Origin: Glossina fuscipes
Lineage: Eukaryota; Arthropoda; Insecta; Diptera; Glossinidae
Reading direction: 5' to 3'
Length of the DNA: 64,000 nt
NCBI RefSeq assembly: GCF_014805625.2
Contig: NW_023998646.1
Coordinates: 329,120 to 393,119 of the forward strand
Of the stretch, positions 47,400 through 59,364 are shown in pieces. Made by a program: the position numbers and the translations under genes. Below the pieces are notes generated by a model. The model was not told where the DNA came from. It searched no databases and worked only from the letters and a program-made list of their open reading frames with translations. How positions within the stretch are numbered: the first letter of the stretch is position 1; every line of letters begins with the position of its first letter.

Positions 47400-47990
47400 A
47401 AATTTATAAGAGGTGTCGGCTTTGCCTTCACTATAACTAGAAGATGGAAATTATTACGGATGATTTATTGCACGCAGGATGGTATTCAAAATGGGCCAAG
47501 TCGATCGGAGGGCACGTCTACAGCACCACGTGGACTGAGAACACCTCCGCTTTTCAAAACAAGTAAGAAATTTGGTTTTTTATCGGCAGTCATAAACTAC
47601 ATCAGATAAATATATACAAATTTGAACGCATATTCTACAGGCGATGCTGCGATCTTTACAAAAACGGGAAAACTTGACCGCGGCTACCCAATATTACGGT
47701 ATATCAAAATATAATCATTTTTTCAATACTTTTATAACGCGCAGAAATAAGCTTCAAAAACACTATAAAATATATGGATTCTTGGCCAGTTTCAAATTTG
47801 GAATGCATCTGAATATGTCTGCCCGTTCGTCAATCCACCTGTTCGTCTACATAACTGTGTAGCATCTGCGGTAAGCATTTTCCCGTTAGTGAAAATAAAG
47901 ATATCGGTTACAATTTCGCCAAGGATTTTGGAAGTGGTGTATGCTTTCAAAACACACGCCTGCGAAGCTTACTCGCTTATTATGAAAATA
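47400..47990 (+). repeat. Two adjacent DINE-1-like repeat pieces
   Basis: The piece at 47,480-47,606 (TTCAAAATGGGCCAAGTCGATCGG, then GCACGTCTACAGCACCACG and AAGAAATTTGGTTTTTTATCGGCAGTCATAAACTA) aligns with 63,880-63,998. The piece at 47,735-47,960 (GCGCAGAAATAAGCTTCAAAAACACTATAAAATATATGG, GGCCAGTTTCAAA, CTGAATATGTCTGCCCGTTCGTC, TGTTCGTCTAC, TGTGTAGCATCTGCGGTAAGCATT) aligns block by block with the minus strand of 62,250-62,600. Together they give the 3' block of one copy followed by the 5' block of the next. Confidence 0.65.
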
Positions 47991-47994
47991 GTCG

Positions 47995-49070
47995 CGTCAC
48001 TCCATAGTACAGAGCCTGAAAATTCAGCTTGTCACTTAGTTTGTCTCTCTTAGGATGACAATAATGGATACAAACATTCGGTCGCGAACGAATACATATT
48101 TCTTCCCTGTCTTTTTTTAATATATATTTCTATTTATTGGTAACACAGTGTATTTCAATCAATAGCATTATCGTATAATCGAACATTACAGGCATCTTAA
48201 ATCTAAACGAAAACGTAAAAATTTGAAAAACTTTAATCATCAAAACACCTTGAGTCAATTGATCACCAACCAAGAGGAATGAGGCCTTTCATTACAGAGC
48301 GCTCAAGTGTTTAAATATATCTTACTTTGTGATAAAAGGACTTACACCAAACCGATCAGGTCATAGTTCTCGTTATATTGTTCCAAAATCTTCGGATAGG
48401 TTCGTTGTTACCATAATTTCTTCTGTAGTAATTAATATCAAGTAGACGAAAATGCCTAGGCACTCGCTATGGGAAATTTAAGTATATTTTAGGTATCAAG
48501 TACTCAGATTCAGATATGCCATCCAGACCCTTATGAAGAGAAGATACATTTAGCATAACTTTCAAAATGGGTGACTTCAGAAGCGTTAAAATATTCCTTT
48601 CCGGATGTTAGTCGCATCCCGTTTAGCAAACAATTCTGAGACCGCAAGTGCCATCATCTGATGAGTGTAATTTCCTCGCATAAGTATAATTCTTTCTCAC
48701 GATTTTGGTAAAGTTCCCTCTTTGTGGTGGGCTTTCTCTTTTTTGCTTTTTGAATTCCCAAAAACTGCTTGATGTGTTTAAGAGAAACCGGCTATTCTTT
48801 AGAACACTTTTATTTACTCTTCCTCGTCCGAAAATTTTGCGAATCGGCGACAGATGGTTCGTGGTGTCAAGGGAGAAAAGTTCAGGGTGAACACAAAATT
48901 CCCGGGCTGAACCTTATGAAAGGTATAATTTAGTTTTGGTTATAGTTCTTCTTTTTTTTAAATTTAATTCTTCCTTTATATTTCTTTATTCATATTATTT
49001 AAATCCATGTTTTTTTACTTTTTTTGTGTTATGTGTTCCATAAGTTTTTGTTCCGTTTTTCTTTTCCATT
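47995..49070. other. Non-coding intronic DNA, no gene recognised
   Basis: Short frames without domains. Nothing supported. Confidence 0.5.
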
Positions 49071-49072
49071 TT

Positions 49073-49350
49073 TATACCCATAACCGAAGGATGAGGGGTA
49101 TATTCATTTTGTCAAAACATTTAAGCATCTCCGTCTGTCCGACTGAGGAATACATTTTGGAAATATGCCTCCGGCCGCAAAAATGAAGTTAACGCCTTCG
49201 AATTTTGCAGAAATATTATAAGTTCTTGCATGCTATAAGCCCTTGAAATATTATAAATCTTGTTGGTATTGAAAATGGACCAAGTTTCTACTTTTGCACT
49301 GAAAATGGAAAAATCAACCGCGTCAACCCAACATTATAGGGTGTGAACAT
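49073..49350 (+). repeat. DINE-1-like repeat with intact 5' hairpin
   Basis: Starts with a perfect 7-bp inverted repeat, TATACCC (49,073-49,079) and GGGTATA (49,096-49,102), followed by TTCATTTTGTCA, CTCCGTCTGTCCG, GCCTCCGGCCGCAAAAATGAAG, TTTTGCAGAAATATTATAAGTTCTTG and TTGGTATTGAAAATGG. A TATACCC..GGGTATA hairpin start and a CTGTCCG-type block are hallmarks of INE-1/DINE-1 elements, non-autonomous Helitron-related repeats of flies. Assignment is from memory of that family. Confidence 0.72.
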
Positions 49351-49354
49351 TTAG

Positions 49355-52295
49355 TTCTTTTCCTTTCTTTCAGGATCACGGTGATTGGTATGAAAGATTC
49401 GCGCATGAATGAATATAATTTTTTTACTTGTTTATATTTTTTGCGTATCGTTGCATTGTAGGAAACAAATAAAGCCAGCAAGTTCGAAATGACAATATGG
49501 AAGATCTAAAGATTTTTTATTGAATTCTTATTTCGAATTCTATGTAGAGAAGTACAATCACTGCAAATGTATTCATCAAGAGTTCGCGGCTTGCAATACC
49601 TGCTTATCTCTTCCTTTTCTTTTGAAATATTTAAGTGGGAACATTTTGTCCCAGGAAAAAGTCGTTCGCTTAACCTATTATGATCCTGATTTTTCATCAA
49701 TTGTGGTGGTTTCCTTATGTTTAGAGATAGAAGATTAAAATAAATCTGCCTTTTTGATTGATAGATGTTTAAGACTGTAATGTAATTGCGATTAAAACAA
49801 GGCTTATTGAAAGCGTTAAAGTCGTTTCAGTATCTGTGGTAAATATTTTAATGAAGAATTTTACTACTATTCCTTATTAGTTTTAATAGTAGGCAGACAG
49901 TAAACAAGACAATAAAGCTAAGCACTTATAGTAAATATGCCAAATGGATCGACTATCAAATCTTTTTTTATTCTAATTATTTATAGCCACTGTGTCCATT
50001 AAATTCACAGATTTTGTGATACATGAGCTTTCCAAGAAGACTCTTGGCGATATCTGATTTACAAATAAGGTGCGGTCCCCTCCATTAATTCTATTTCGAC
50101 AGTATTAGTGGGCCCCAAACCGAATTGCTGTTTTTTTGTTTTAATTCTATGTAACCCATTATCGTTATAGTACATATCGATATTTATGGATAACTTGCAG
50201 AATTTACTTAATTATTACGAAACGTTAAATTGAGTAATGGTAACCATTTATGAAGTACAATTTCACATACATATTAATTGTACTTTATATAAATTTACAT
50301 TAAATGTAATTAATTTGTATTCATTTTTAAGTCCATGTTTGTACATACATGCATACATTCACATAAATTCGATTACACTCATTAAAATTGTACGCGTGTT
50401 CGGTATCAATTAAACTCAAAACCGCAGTGAAAGTATGTTTTTTTGATAATGATTAGTGCTTTTTATGAAAATGATAAGAGTTGGAGTGAGTCAGCAATAG
50501 ATTGTAAAGGTTGGAGTATTAAAACTGAAAGATGATAAACACCCAGATGATAAACAACACATCTGTTAAGTTATTATAAAATGTCACTCCAAGAAAATAG
50601 AAACTGTTAAGGAAACCTACATCTACCTTATATCTGCTGCTGACAATGAACGAGAAAAGGACAAACATTATATAAGATTTTGGAGCCGCGACGATACAGA
50701 AAGAGAGAGGAAACGACTTTATCCGCATATTCCTTGAAAGATTTCTTTCGACATAATGCATAAGATATTCTCCATGAACGACATGAGCATAGGTTTCTCA
50801 ATAGGTTTTCCCACAAACCTTAGCGTTTTTTCGTATTTATTGTTTACACCTCCTGTTGCACAGAATATATTGCGTTGTTGCGGATATATTTAATGTCCAG
50901 AAAGATTTGAAGATATGCCCATCTGTCATCAATGCAATCGATTTAGATTAATTTTCTATTTACCCGCCGCTGTGTTCATGTAAATTTTCGTCAATCTATT
51001 TTGTTTGCAATTTTGAACCTAATTTAAGATACTTTAGCAAACTTGCACGTTTTGCTCAAGGCACGAAGCTTGGACGATTTTTGCGATTACTTTACATATA
51101 TAGCATATTTTAACAAAATTTACACAAACCTTTGTAGAGAATCCAATGACTGGCCTTGCTCGATTACGAGGTTGTAACTTATTTTTTAAATAAGTTTTCA
51201 ACATGCAATGGATACTTGCAAAATAATTTCCGCCACAAGTTGTTATAGAAAAACGAATACTCTCTTTTCAGGTTATTGAAGGGTGTGTTAATGACTAAGA
51301 GCTTAAAATAGCAGGAAAGAAATTTTGTAAAATGTTTACGCTTTTAAAGTGATTTTTCTACTTTTAAGCAAAGCGATTAAAAATATTTTCTGGTTACAAG
51401 TTTTAAATAATTAAGAAAATTGAAAATATCCGTTAGCTTTTCTAAACGAAGTCGAGCCAAAAATTTAAATAATACTTGCAAGTAAATTTAGTCTTAACTT
51501 TTAAAACTTTAATTTATATAAAATTTTTTGATATTTAATTTTCTTAAGATAAAAGAAAAAATATGGTTTTATGTTGGACGCCTTTACGCCAAGCCTCCTA
51601 ATGGCCTCTCTGTATTTTGTATTTCAGTTTACGTTGGTTTGTTGATCCCGCTCTCTGACATTTTAACTCTAAATCTTAATCATAAAAGATTAGGTTTTTC
51701 CTATAAAATCGTCTTCGTCAATATGCCAAAATTATGCTAATAAGCTTAAGTTTATTATTAAGCTTCGAAATGGTTAGATAGTTTTATTCAAACTCATTTT
51801 TGTCTATTTAGCAAATATTGCGTTCATTCTGGCATCGGAACCAAGCACATGCAAACTAGAAGTGTAATTTTATCTGTCTGCTTTAACTACGGCATTTTCA
51901 CAACTAATTAAACTTTGAGAGCAAACAATTGTTTCGTGTAAAATTCGAATAAGTGCATCATACAATTTATAGTACTTCCATATCGATAAGAAGTTCAAGG
52001 TATTCTGGTTGAATTCCGCTTTGAAAAGCTCGATATCTTCACGCTCGTATTAAGCAAGCATGAACCTACCTGCAAGACAATGAAAACAAAAATAGTGTGT
52101 AAAAACTTTGCCAGAAACGCAAATATGAACTTAATCGGTAAGCAATTCATTTCTTATGTGGCTAAGTTAAGTTTACTTGAAATTTTTGATTGCATTTTTA
52201 CAACCATCACTTTGTCAAAACGTTGCACCTCCCAGAAGGAAGCTTCAAAGATCTCGCAAAGTACATATTTTCTTAATCAGATTCACCTTCTAAAT
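49355..52295. other. Non-coding intronic DNA, no gene recognised
   Basis: Short frames without domains, including open stretches at 49,520-49,738 and 50,519-50,816. Nothing supported. Confidence 0.5.
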
Positions 52296-52299
52296 CGAT

Positions 52300-52432
52300 T
52301 GAAGCTTCTTTATCTGCTCGTATGTGTATTTTTTCGTGTAAGCTTTCTGCTGGCCGCCAAAATGAAGCTATCGGTTTCAAATTTGGCAGACACATTGCAA
52401 GTTCGTACGTTAGTATTGAAAAAGACCCAAAT
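52300..52432 (+). repeat. DINE-1-like repeat fragment
   Basis: CTGCTGGCCGCCAAAATGAAG, CTATCGGTTTCAAATTTGGCAGACA and CATTGCAAGTTC..TTAGTATTGAAAAAGACCC match the middle and 3' blocks of the other copies. It runs directly into a retrotransposon RNase H fragment. Confidence 0.65.
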
Positions 52433-52850
52433 CCTTCCATTTTGTTTTTATTTTCTGTGGGTGTCTAGTCACATGGCTATACATGGAAATACAATTGCTG
52501 ATAATATCGCATCTTTCAGATCATCACATATCATCAATGGCCGCGTTCGGATATCTGCTGACCTGTGGGTGATCAACAAGCGGCATTCAGTCCTTTCTTG
52601 ACTGCAATGTCGGAAAGATTCAATCCATGATCACCTCTACAAATACACATAAGGCGGCATATTATTCGCTTTATTATATAGGCCGTTCCTTAGCCACATA
52701 AAATGCAATGACCATGTATGTGAATTAACGTAGCGAGCAGGTCCTTATGCAGATGTGGAGCTTTGAAATCTCCTTATCATTTCTTATTTGTCTGTTGGAA
52801 TCTAGCACATCTGCTCGTTATTTCACTCCTCGCAAATAGTCTCTATGTGG
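52433..52850 (+). pseudogene. RNase H and C-terminal fragment of an I/R1-like LINE
   Basis: Near 52,445-52,515 the frame reads FLWVSSHMAIHGNTIADNIAS, the last RNase H motif (consensus WVPSH, G-I-x-G-N-E-x-A-D), here with Thr for the usual Glu and the Asp retained. It continues to ISADLWVINKRHSVLS and a stop at 52,599-52,601. In another frame at about 52,746-52,800 LCRCGALKSPYHFLFVCWNL matches the C-terminal Cys/His motif typical of I-, LOA- and R1-type ORF2 ends. No RT is present. The upstream half of the same open frame is DINE-like repeat sequence, so the apparent 173-codon protein is an accident of joining. The element differs from the two larger LINEs in these motifs. Confidence 0.65.
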
Positions 52851-53039
52851 CCTTCACTGTCGCAATGCTTGTAATATTTTGCTCTCACGCAATGCGGCTT
52901 AACGGCAGTCTTCTATTTTTTTTAAGCTTGCCGTTGGAATATGTAAATGATCACAGTCAAACTGCGAAAATACTCCTTTACACATTACTTTTACCTACGC
53001 AAAAACACGCAATATATATACATATATTCATCTAAAATT

Positions 53040-53215
53040 AAGCAAACCGCCAACTTTATTACGATTTAAACAAAGAACTTTGTGTTCAGATTGAAACTTT
53101 TTTACTCAGCACAGCGAACCGCAAATTATTCATTTGCTGAATTTTAGACCAAGCAGAAGAAGCGTCTGGGTTTGATATTTTAGAAGTAAAGAACTTTGTG
53201 AAAGCTGGGTACAGA
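53040..53215. repeat. Dispersed repeat, copy 2 (partner at 1.8-2.0 kb)
   Basis: ACTTTATTACG, AAACAAAGAACTTTGTGTT, TTTTTTACTCAGCACAGCG and TTTGCTGAATTTTAG align in order with 1,840-1,960. Same orientation as copy 1. Confidence 0.5.
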
Positions 53216-53219
53216 GTTT

Positions 53220-56200
53220 GCTCACAATTTGGGCACTTCGAGATGAAGCTTCAGTACATTTAGGACCAATTTATTTGAATTTCTTTATCGTTGCGCAATT
53301 GTGAACCCAGAATGGAATCTTTTTTTTTCCGACACATGGAAACCAGGATCTTTTACGCACAAAGAGACGCCGAAATTTGTTTCAAATACGTGCATGGTTC
53401 GAATTACGTGCGGTTTCTTAAAAAAAGTTAAGCTATTTGTTCTCAAATGTTATATTTCCAATCCACTCAAGCAATTTCATAAATGTAAATAAAATTCACC
53501 AGTCAATCTCATCAATATTGAGCCTCCTCATTAAATTCAAGCACAGTCTTTTAAGGCTTAAGTATTTGGCTGAAACTATTCATTAATCTCGTTATGATTA
53601 AAAAAACACAAAACTGTGTGTAAAGACGTTTCATTGTTCTCCTTAAAAGTCGATAGTAACGCAGTCGGCAACAGCTGCTCTTTATGCGTCTGTTGATGCG
53701 TCACGTGAGAGGTAGATTTTTAGCAAAATTTTCAACAAAATTAGATGCGAAAGCTGCCCAAGATAATTTAAATCTTGCTCAATTTAAATTTCATTAACAT
53801 TCAAATGAAATACTTACTTATAACTTGCGCTTGATTTACTCTTCTAAATTGAGTTTTCGTTCCAATTGTGTTCTCTTCCGCGGTAGCATTTCATTCCCTC
53901 TCCCATCAAAGTACTTTTTTTAGTTTTTTTTTTATTGCTAGCAGGTGGAAATTTTTAAAACTAATTTGCATGACCTTTGAACTTGAAAATATACAGCAGT
54001 TATTCGCTCGTAAATATGTAAATAAAAAACGGATCTTGCAAACAATAACAAGTATGTGTATATACTTTTGCGTTTGCAGTGAATATAGTTTCCTTATATA
54101 CTTTTTTTTTTTTAATTTGGTTTTTTCCTTAATTTTCTTTTTATTTAACTTGAACTTTGCGTGTTTGGAGTTTCAATTTCTTGTAAGTTTCCTTGCTTTG
54201 CTCACAGTCTACACTTTTCGTTTGCTTTCTTGAACTAGCTGTGCGCGTGTATATAGTTGTTTTGCATGTGCATTTCGTTGTTGTTGATATCTGTGACCTC
54301 TAAAATAGTTATTGTTCCTTTTGCGGCGGTATTGCTTGATGTGGTTGGTATTCATATAAATTTTACAAAGTCTAAATAGACCTTTAACATGCAGTTACAA
54401 GTCATGGAAATATTTTTTATAGCCTATGTATTGTCGACGGCGTCAGCTGGAATGTGTAATATGTATGTGCACATGTACGATGTCTTTCATAACTAATTCC
54501 AATGCATATATTGTTACCGGATTTTTTAAGTTTAATATAAATTTAATATTGACATTGATTTATGAATAAATTATATGTGAACAGATATCAAAAAAGGAAC
54601 GGCAAAAAAGCCAACCTTGATTAAAAAATGAAGTCTCTACCTTTTTTTCTGTGGTCGTTTAGAAAATCAGTTTTCAGACTATTATAGCGCCTATATTATG
54701 TCGTCTTCATCACCATTTACGTCCGTCGCACGTGCACTTCAAATTTGTTTGCGATATTTTGTTGCCAAATACGCCCAACACTTCCATAAAAGCGCTCATA
54801 GTCGCTAAGCAAATGCAACAAAGATGTATTTATATTATTTATTTATCAGCAATTTGACGGAAATCAGAATTTCAAATCTGTAATACTACCAAGAAATCTC
54901 TTGAAGCATATACTTTTAGTAAGTACAAGAAATTGGGACCTTTCCGTTACTTTCAATTTGCTTAAAGTAGTGCCGCTGAAACCATTGTAATATTTTGACA
55001 GATGTTGTTTGAGGGTTTTCTGTTGAAAGCGTTGTTTTAGAGCACTCAAAGAACTTCCTCTGCACGTTTATTAAGGAGACAGTCGGAAAAAAGGAGAAAG
55101 AAGTAGGCAGTGGCCCAGCCCGCGTGCACGATTCGCAAATGTTATATCTTTATTGACCGACTACCCTCTAAATCATCATTTGACGGTTAGCACCTTTTAA
55201 TAATAAATAAAATAGAATCTTTTACATGAGCTCGTGAAAAAATTATATTGAATAAAGATTATAGTCGGGCAAGTCAGATTATTGAATATATTACACCACC
55301 CAATACAATTTTTTATTTACTTCATCATAGTCAGTTTCTACGTGGAGGCATACTTTCATGGTAACGCTTATATGAGCCTGCGTCCATAACGTGCGCTGAC
55401 TTGGTTAAAATTTAGCGAAACTAATTATCTTGTCAGAAACCGTGTCATTTCCGAACTATTTCCACCACAACATATTAAAAGTTAGGCTTTGTTGCCGTAT
55501 AAAAGCAAATTTTAAGGAGAATCGTTATGTGTGATGCTAAAAAGTAGATATATTTGATCCAAGTTTAGTGCAGTTAATTTTTTTATTCTTAACGAGTAAT
55601 GGAAAACCAGTACGACTTACCAAGATAAGGCGTTATGTGGGGAGAGGTCGCAGAGCATCATTTTCTACAATATCTGATTTTACTGCAAAACACGTCAGTA
55701 TACCAAAGTAAGTTGTACACAATAGCACATGCATGGACACGCTTAGATCAATTCAGAATCATATGCTATATAATAAAAAGTGGGCCTATCTCAAGCTCTT
55801 CTGCATATTACACAAACTTAATACTTCCCTGTGGTGTATTGTATAGTTAGCTCTTTTTCGCTATAAAAAAGCTTATTTTTTGGATAAATGGGACCCAGTT
55901 GAAACCGCTCTCGTGTTTTGGCTAAACATTATTAGAAATGATTCGGATCGGACTCTCCATATAACGATTTAAAGTCGTTTTATAGAAAAATCATTTTGAG
56001 AATTTCGCAACAAAAAGCGCTAAGTTGTAGTATTTACACGTCTAAATTGTTGCGAAAAATTTGAATTGGACGAGGCAATCTCTTATATCTCTTCCCTTAC
56101 AACCCTTGCTACAAAAGCTAATTGTTCATATGGCCATGTTTAATACTTTGTGTTGAAAATTAGTCCATAATAGTCGTTGGACATAGAAATTATCCTCACC

Positions 56201-58080
56201 GTATTTGAGCCACGTAGGCCCATTTTTTGGGTCTCACGTCTTATAAAAATTGTAATGGATATAAGAGAAGACAGTATAGTCGAGCTGAGCCGACTATTAC
56301 ATGCCCTACACCACATTGTCTAGTACAATTCTTAGTTTTGCCATAGAACATAAAACTTATGCCTTGTTTTTATATGAACTTGCTATTATGGAACTATATA
56401 TTAAAAATCATAGCTCTTACAGTTACAGGACAAATAAAACGCGACTCGCGCCTCTTGCTTTGCTTATTTGTTTTCCGTATGGAACAAAGTGTTTACTTCA
56501 AAAGAGCAAAAGTATTATTCTCGCTAGTTACATATGTTACGTGTGAAAATATCGAAGGTTTCTTTTAAATATATAATAAGTCATTAATTGAAGCCAATAT
56601 TACTCAGAAGAGATAGTGTTTGGTGGAAATAGCAAAGAAGTTTCCACATCACGACACATATAACGAAAAACGATTTGTGCGTCGAATGTTAAATCGATCT
56701 ATGTTACAGGCTACGTAAGCTTCCTTAGCTAAAATCCATTCTAAATTCTTCGCCGTCGATGAGAAGTTTAAATTTAGTCTAAAACATCTCATAATTTTTG
56801 ATTGGTTATATAAACTTTCGAAAGCTGCAAGAGTTTCAACAGCAAATAGCCTTTTGTACATTGAGAAGAGCAAATTACAACCCATGATCAGAAACTATGA
56901 TATCTCTGTTTTCTTTATGGTTTTAACATTTTTTGTTAAACCATAAAGCCTACCTGCCCAAAAAGTAGACAGCATACTTTTTTACATATAGAGATTATCA
57001 AAATATTTAAACAAAGTTTTAAACATTTTATCGACATGCATATGTGTGTATATCAATATGTGACAAAATTTATATTGCAATATCACAGTAGATTCGAATT
57101 TTTTGCTCATGTGCTTAAGTTATTTATAAAAATTCTCAACATTATTTTATGGTATATTTGAAGTGTTTTTCTACCTTTTGTTTTAGGAGAAGATAAGCTA
57201 TGTAATAAAACTTTTATCGGTAGGCCGACGTTACTTAAATAAAGGGGAGCATAGTAACTGACAACTAAAAAGGTTATAAAACTTTTTTCTTAATTGAAAG
57301 CAAACTTTGAGCTTCTTTTGTTCCTATTTTGTGCTTAAATTCGAATTTCGTAAGTGAATCTAAGGTATTTTGATGTTTTTCTTCTTCCCACCAGAAAATT
57401 GATGAATTTTTTTGCATGTCAAACATAGTTTGCACAGAGCAATGATATCTTAAAAAAAAAAATGGGAAGTAAATAAGATTCAACATAGTTTGCCATTTGA
57501 CGAGTAGGCACATGCAAATAACGTTGAAAGCCTAGATAACATGTTTTATTACCGCTTTGATCTTTGCATCAGATAAGAGACCCAACTTCCCGCAGTCAAA
57601 TCGCGGTGCGACTATAAATTTTCAAGTATCAAAGAACGCACGGAGGTGAAATTATCAACGTATATATACATCCAGTCCGCCGGACCATGATTTATGTAAC
57701 AATTGGTGTTTTGTGTCGTTTTGTCGAAGCTATAGTGAGCGTTCAATCAACTTGACACATTACAAAAAGAAGGACTCTTTTCGAATAACACCACAAGCAA
57801 TTTGATTTTAATTTTTTTCTCGGTTTTACGTTGTTTTTCGTTTTTGGTTCACCTTAGACGTTTACTTGATTACAATATAATAAATACGATTATATAATAA
57901 TGATGTTATTATAAAATGATGATTTAGAGCGTATTACGTTCAGGTCTCGCATTAAAAGTTTAAAGGTAAATTCAGTAAAACAAAAGCCATTGTAATATTG
58001 CCTGCATGTTATGATTTGTGTTGTTTATCGCACATTAAAATGATCGATGGGAATATTGAGTTTGTTAGTAAACCTTGGTT
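53220..58080. other. Non-coding intronic DNA, no gene recognised
   Basis: A long AT-rich stretch. Open stretches such as 53,868-54,233 translate into Phe/Leu-rich sequence typical of T-rich non-coding DNA. No domain, RNA gene or repeat partner was recognised. Confidence 0.5.
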
Positions 58081-58114
58081 TTTATAAAATTTTTAAAAAA
58101 GAATACCCTTTGGT

Positions 58115-58350
58115 GCCGCTCATATGCAACAAAATATTGAAAGTTATTAGAAATAAGTGTGCTAGGTACATTACCGGCAAGTGGAGATATGATAGATTCT
58201 TGTAACTTTCGCTGCAGACATTCCAACATATATTAATATTAGAAATTTGCTTTTTCTCCACAAGATTATACGGACCCGAACACCAAGAAATTTGCTCGAG
58301 AAAATTTAGTTTGACAAATTTGAACGGACGACGAATCTAATCCTACCATA
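58115..58350 (+). pseudogene. Possible Jockey-type ORF2 C-terminal fragment
   Basis: One frame reads VIRNKCARYITGKWRYDRF from about 58,141, followed after a stop by LSLQTFQHILILEICF. Jockey-type ORF2 proteins have a stretch of this kind after the RT palm (a Lys/Arg-Cys motif followed by a short-helix region). The match is to style only and the stretch is short, so the call is tentative. Confidence 0.3.
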
Positions 58351-58677
58351 GCATAAATAGTTAACATCATCAAGGTTATTCTCTGTTAACGCTATAAAGT
58401 TAAGCAATTCGAGCTACATATCAAAAGCCTAGTAGATATAATGTAGCTTTAAAAGCTTATTATAATTTTTAATTTATGATCCCATCTGAGTATTAGCTTT
58501 TTGTTTTACATTGTAAGATATTATTATGTTATGTTATTTCCATCTCTACCTTTACTGAAGGAGACTTTATAGTCTTGCTCACACAATTATTAATTATGGT
58601 AATGACTATTATTGTATAATAAAATTGTATTTAATAATTATTATTATTAATTAATAACTTAAACTTAATTATTAATG

Positions 58678-58827
58678 CGTCTCTCATCCTCAGTAATTAT
58701 GCAACTGAGTTCATCATCACTCATACAATATATCTCTTTATCCATTCGGACGCGAAGGATAATTTAAACATAAGTCCGTCTCTAATCATCAGTAATTGTG
58801 CGCATAAGTCCCGTATCATCCATACAA
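58678..58827. repeat. 51-bp direct repeat spaced by 48 bp
   Basis: 58,678-58,728 and 58,777-58,827 share CGTCTCT.ATC.TCAGTAATT.TGC, a GTTC/GTCC block, ATCATC and CATACAA, with an offset of 99 bp. The spacer holds TCCATTCGGACGCG. The copies are flanked on the left by a TAAT-rich stretch. Confidence 0.75.
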
Positions 58828-59220
58828 AAAAGACCACCTAAAATACTTTGACGGAATTGTCTAAAAAAATTGGTTTGTTTTGGAACAAGGTGAAAAGACA
58901 AAGGACATAACTCTTAATCGTTCTTTACAGTTGATTGACTTGTTTTAACTGACATTTCAATCATATAGACAATTTCTTTAACATTTAATTGACGATCATC
59001 TTCAGAAAAAGAAAGGAGATAAAGATAACAAAAAATAAGACAAGTTAAATTCGTGTATAAATAAACGAGAGAGAAAAATAAAAGAAGAAAGACAACAAAA
59101 ACACATATACACAACTAGCACAAAGCCGATAATATGAAACAATTAGGTTAATTTTCGATGCTAATACGCAATGTTTATACAATGTTAAGATTTAGGGGAA
59201 TCTACAAAATCCGATATTGA

Positions 59221-59360
59221 AATCACGATGACATCGATATCATTTAGACTTTTGCAAAGGATTCAAAACGGGTTGAAAAGCTCGTACTTTTATCTACATT
59301 GGCTGAGTTTTATGAGAATAAAGTTCCTAGAGAAACGGATCGGAGCATTGAAATTTATCT
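59221..59360. repeat. Dispersed repeat, copy 2 (partner at 60-195)
   Basis: Block-wise similar to 60-195 in the same orientation, as described for that copy. No coding frame. Confidence 0.5.
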
Positions 59361-59364
59361 TCCC

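Noticed and set aside
47304..47609. A 101-codon open frame on the plus strand
   Set aside because: It begins with an A-rich low-complexity stretch and ends within a DINE-1-like repeat block; no domain.
53290..53320. TTGTGAACCCAGAATGG considered as the start of the next GABA-B-R1 exon (Cys-Glu-Pro)
   Set aside because: The following codons do not resemble the flytrap domain and the preceding bases are not a splice acceptor.
53868..54233. A 121-codon Phe/Leu-rich frame considered as a membrane protein exon
   Set aside because: The composition follows from T-rich DNA; no topology, family or splice-site support.
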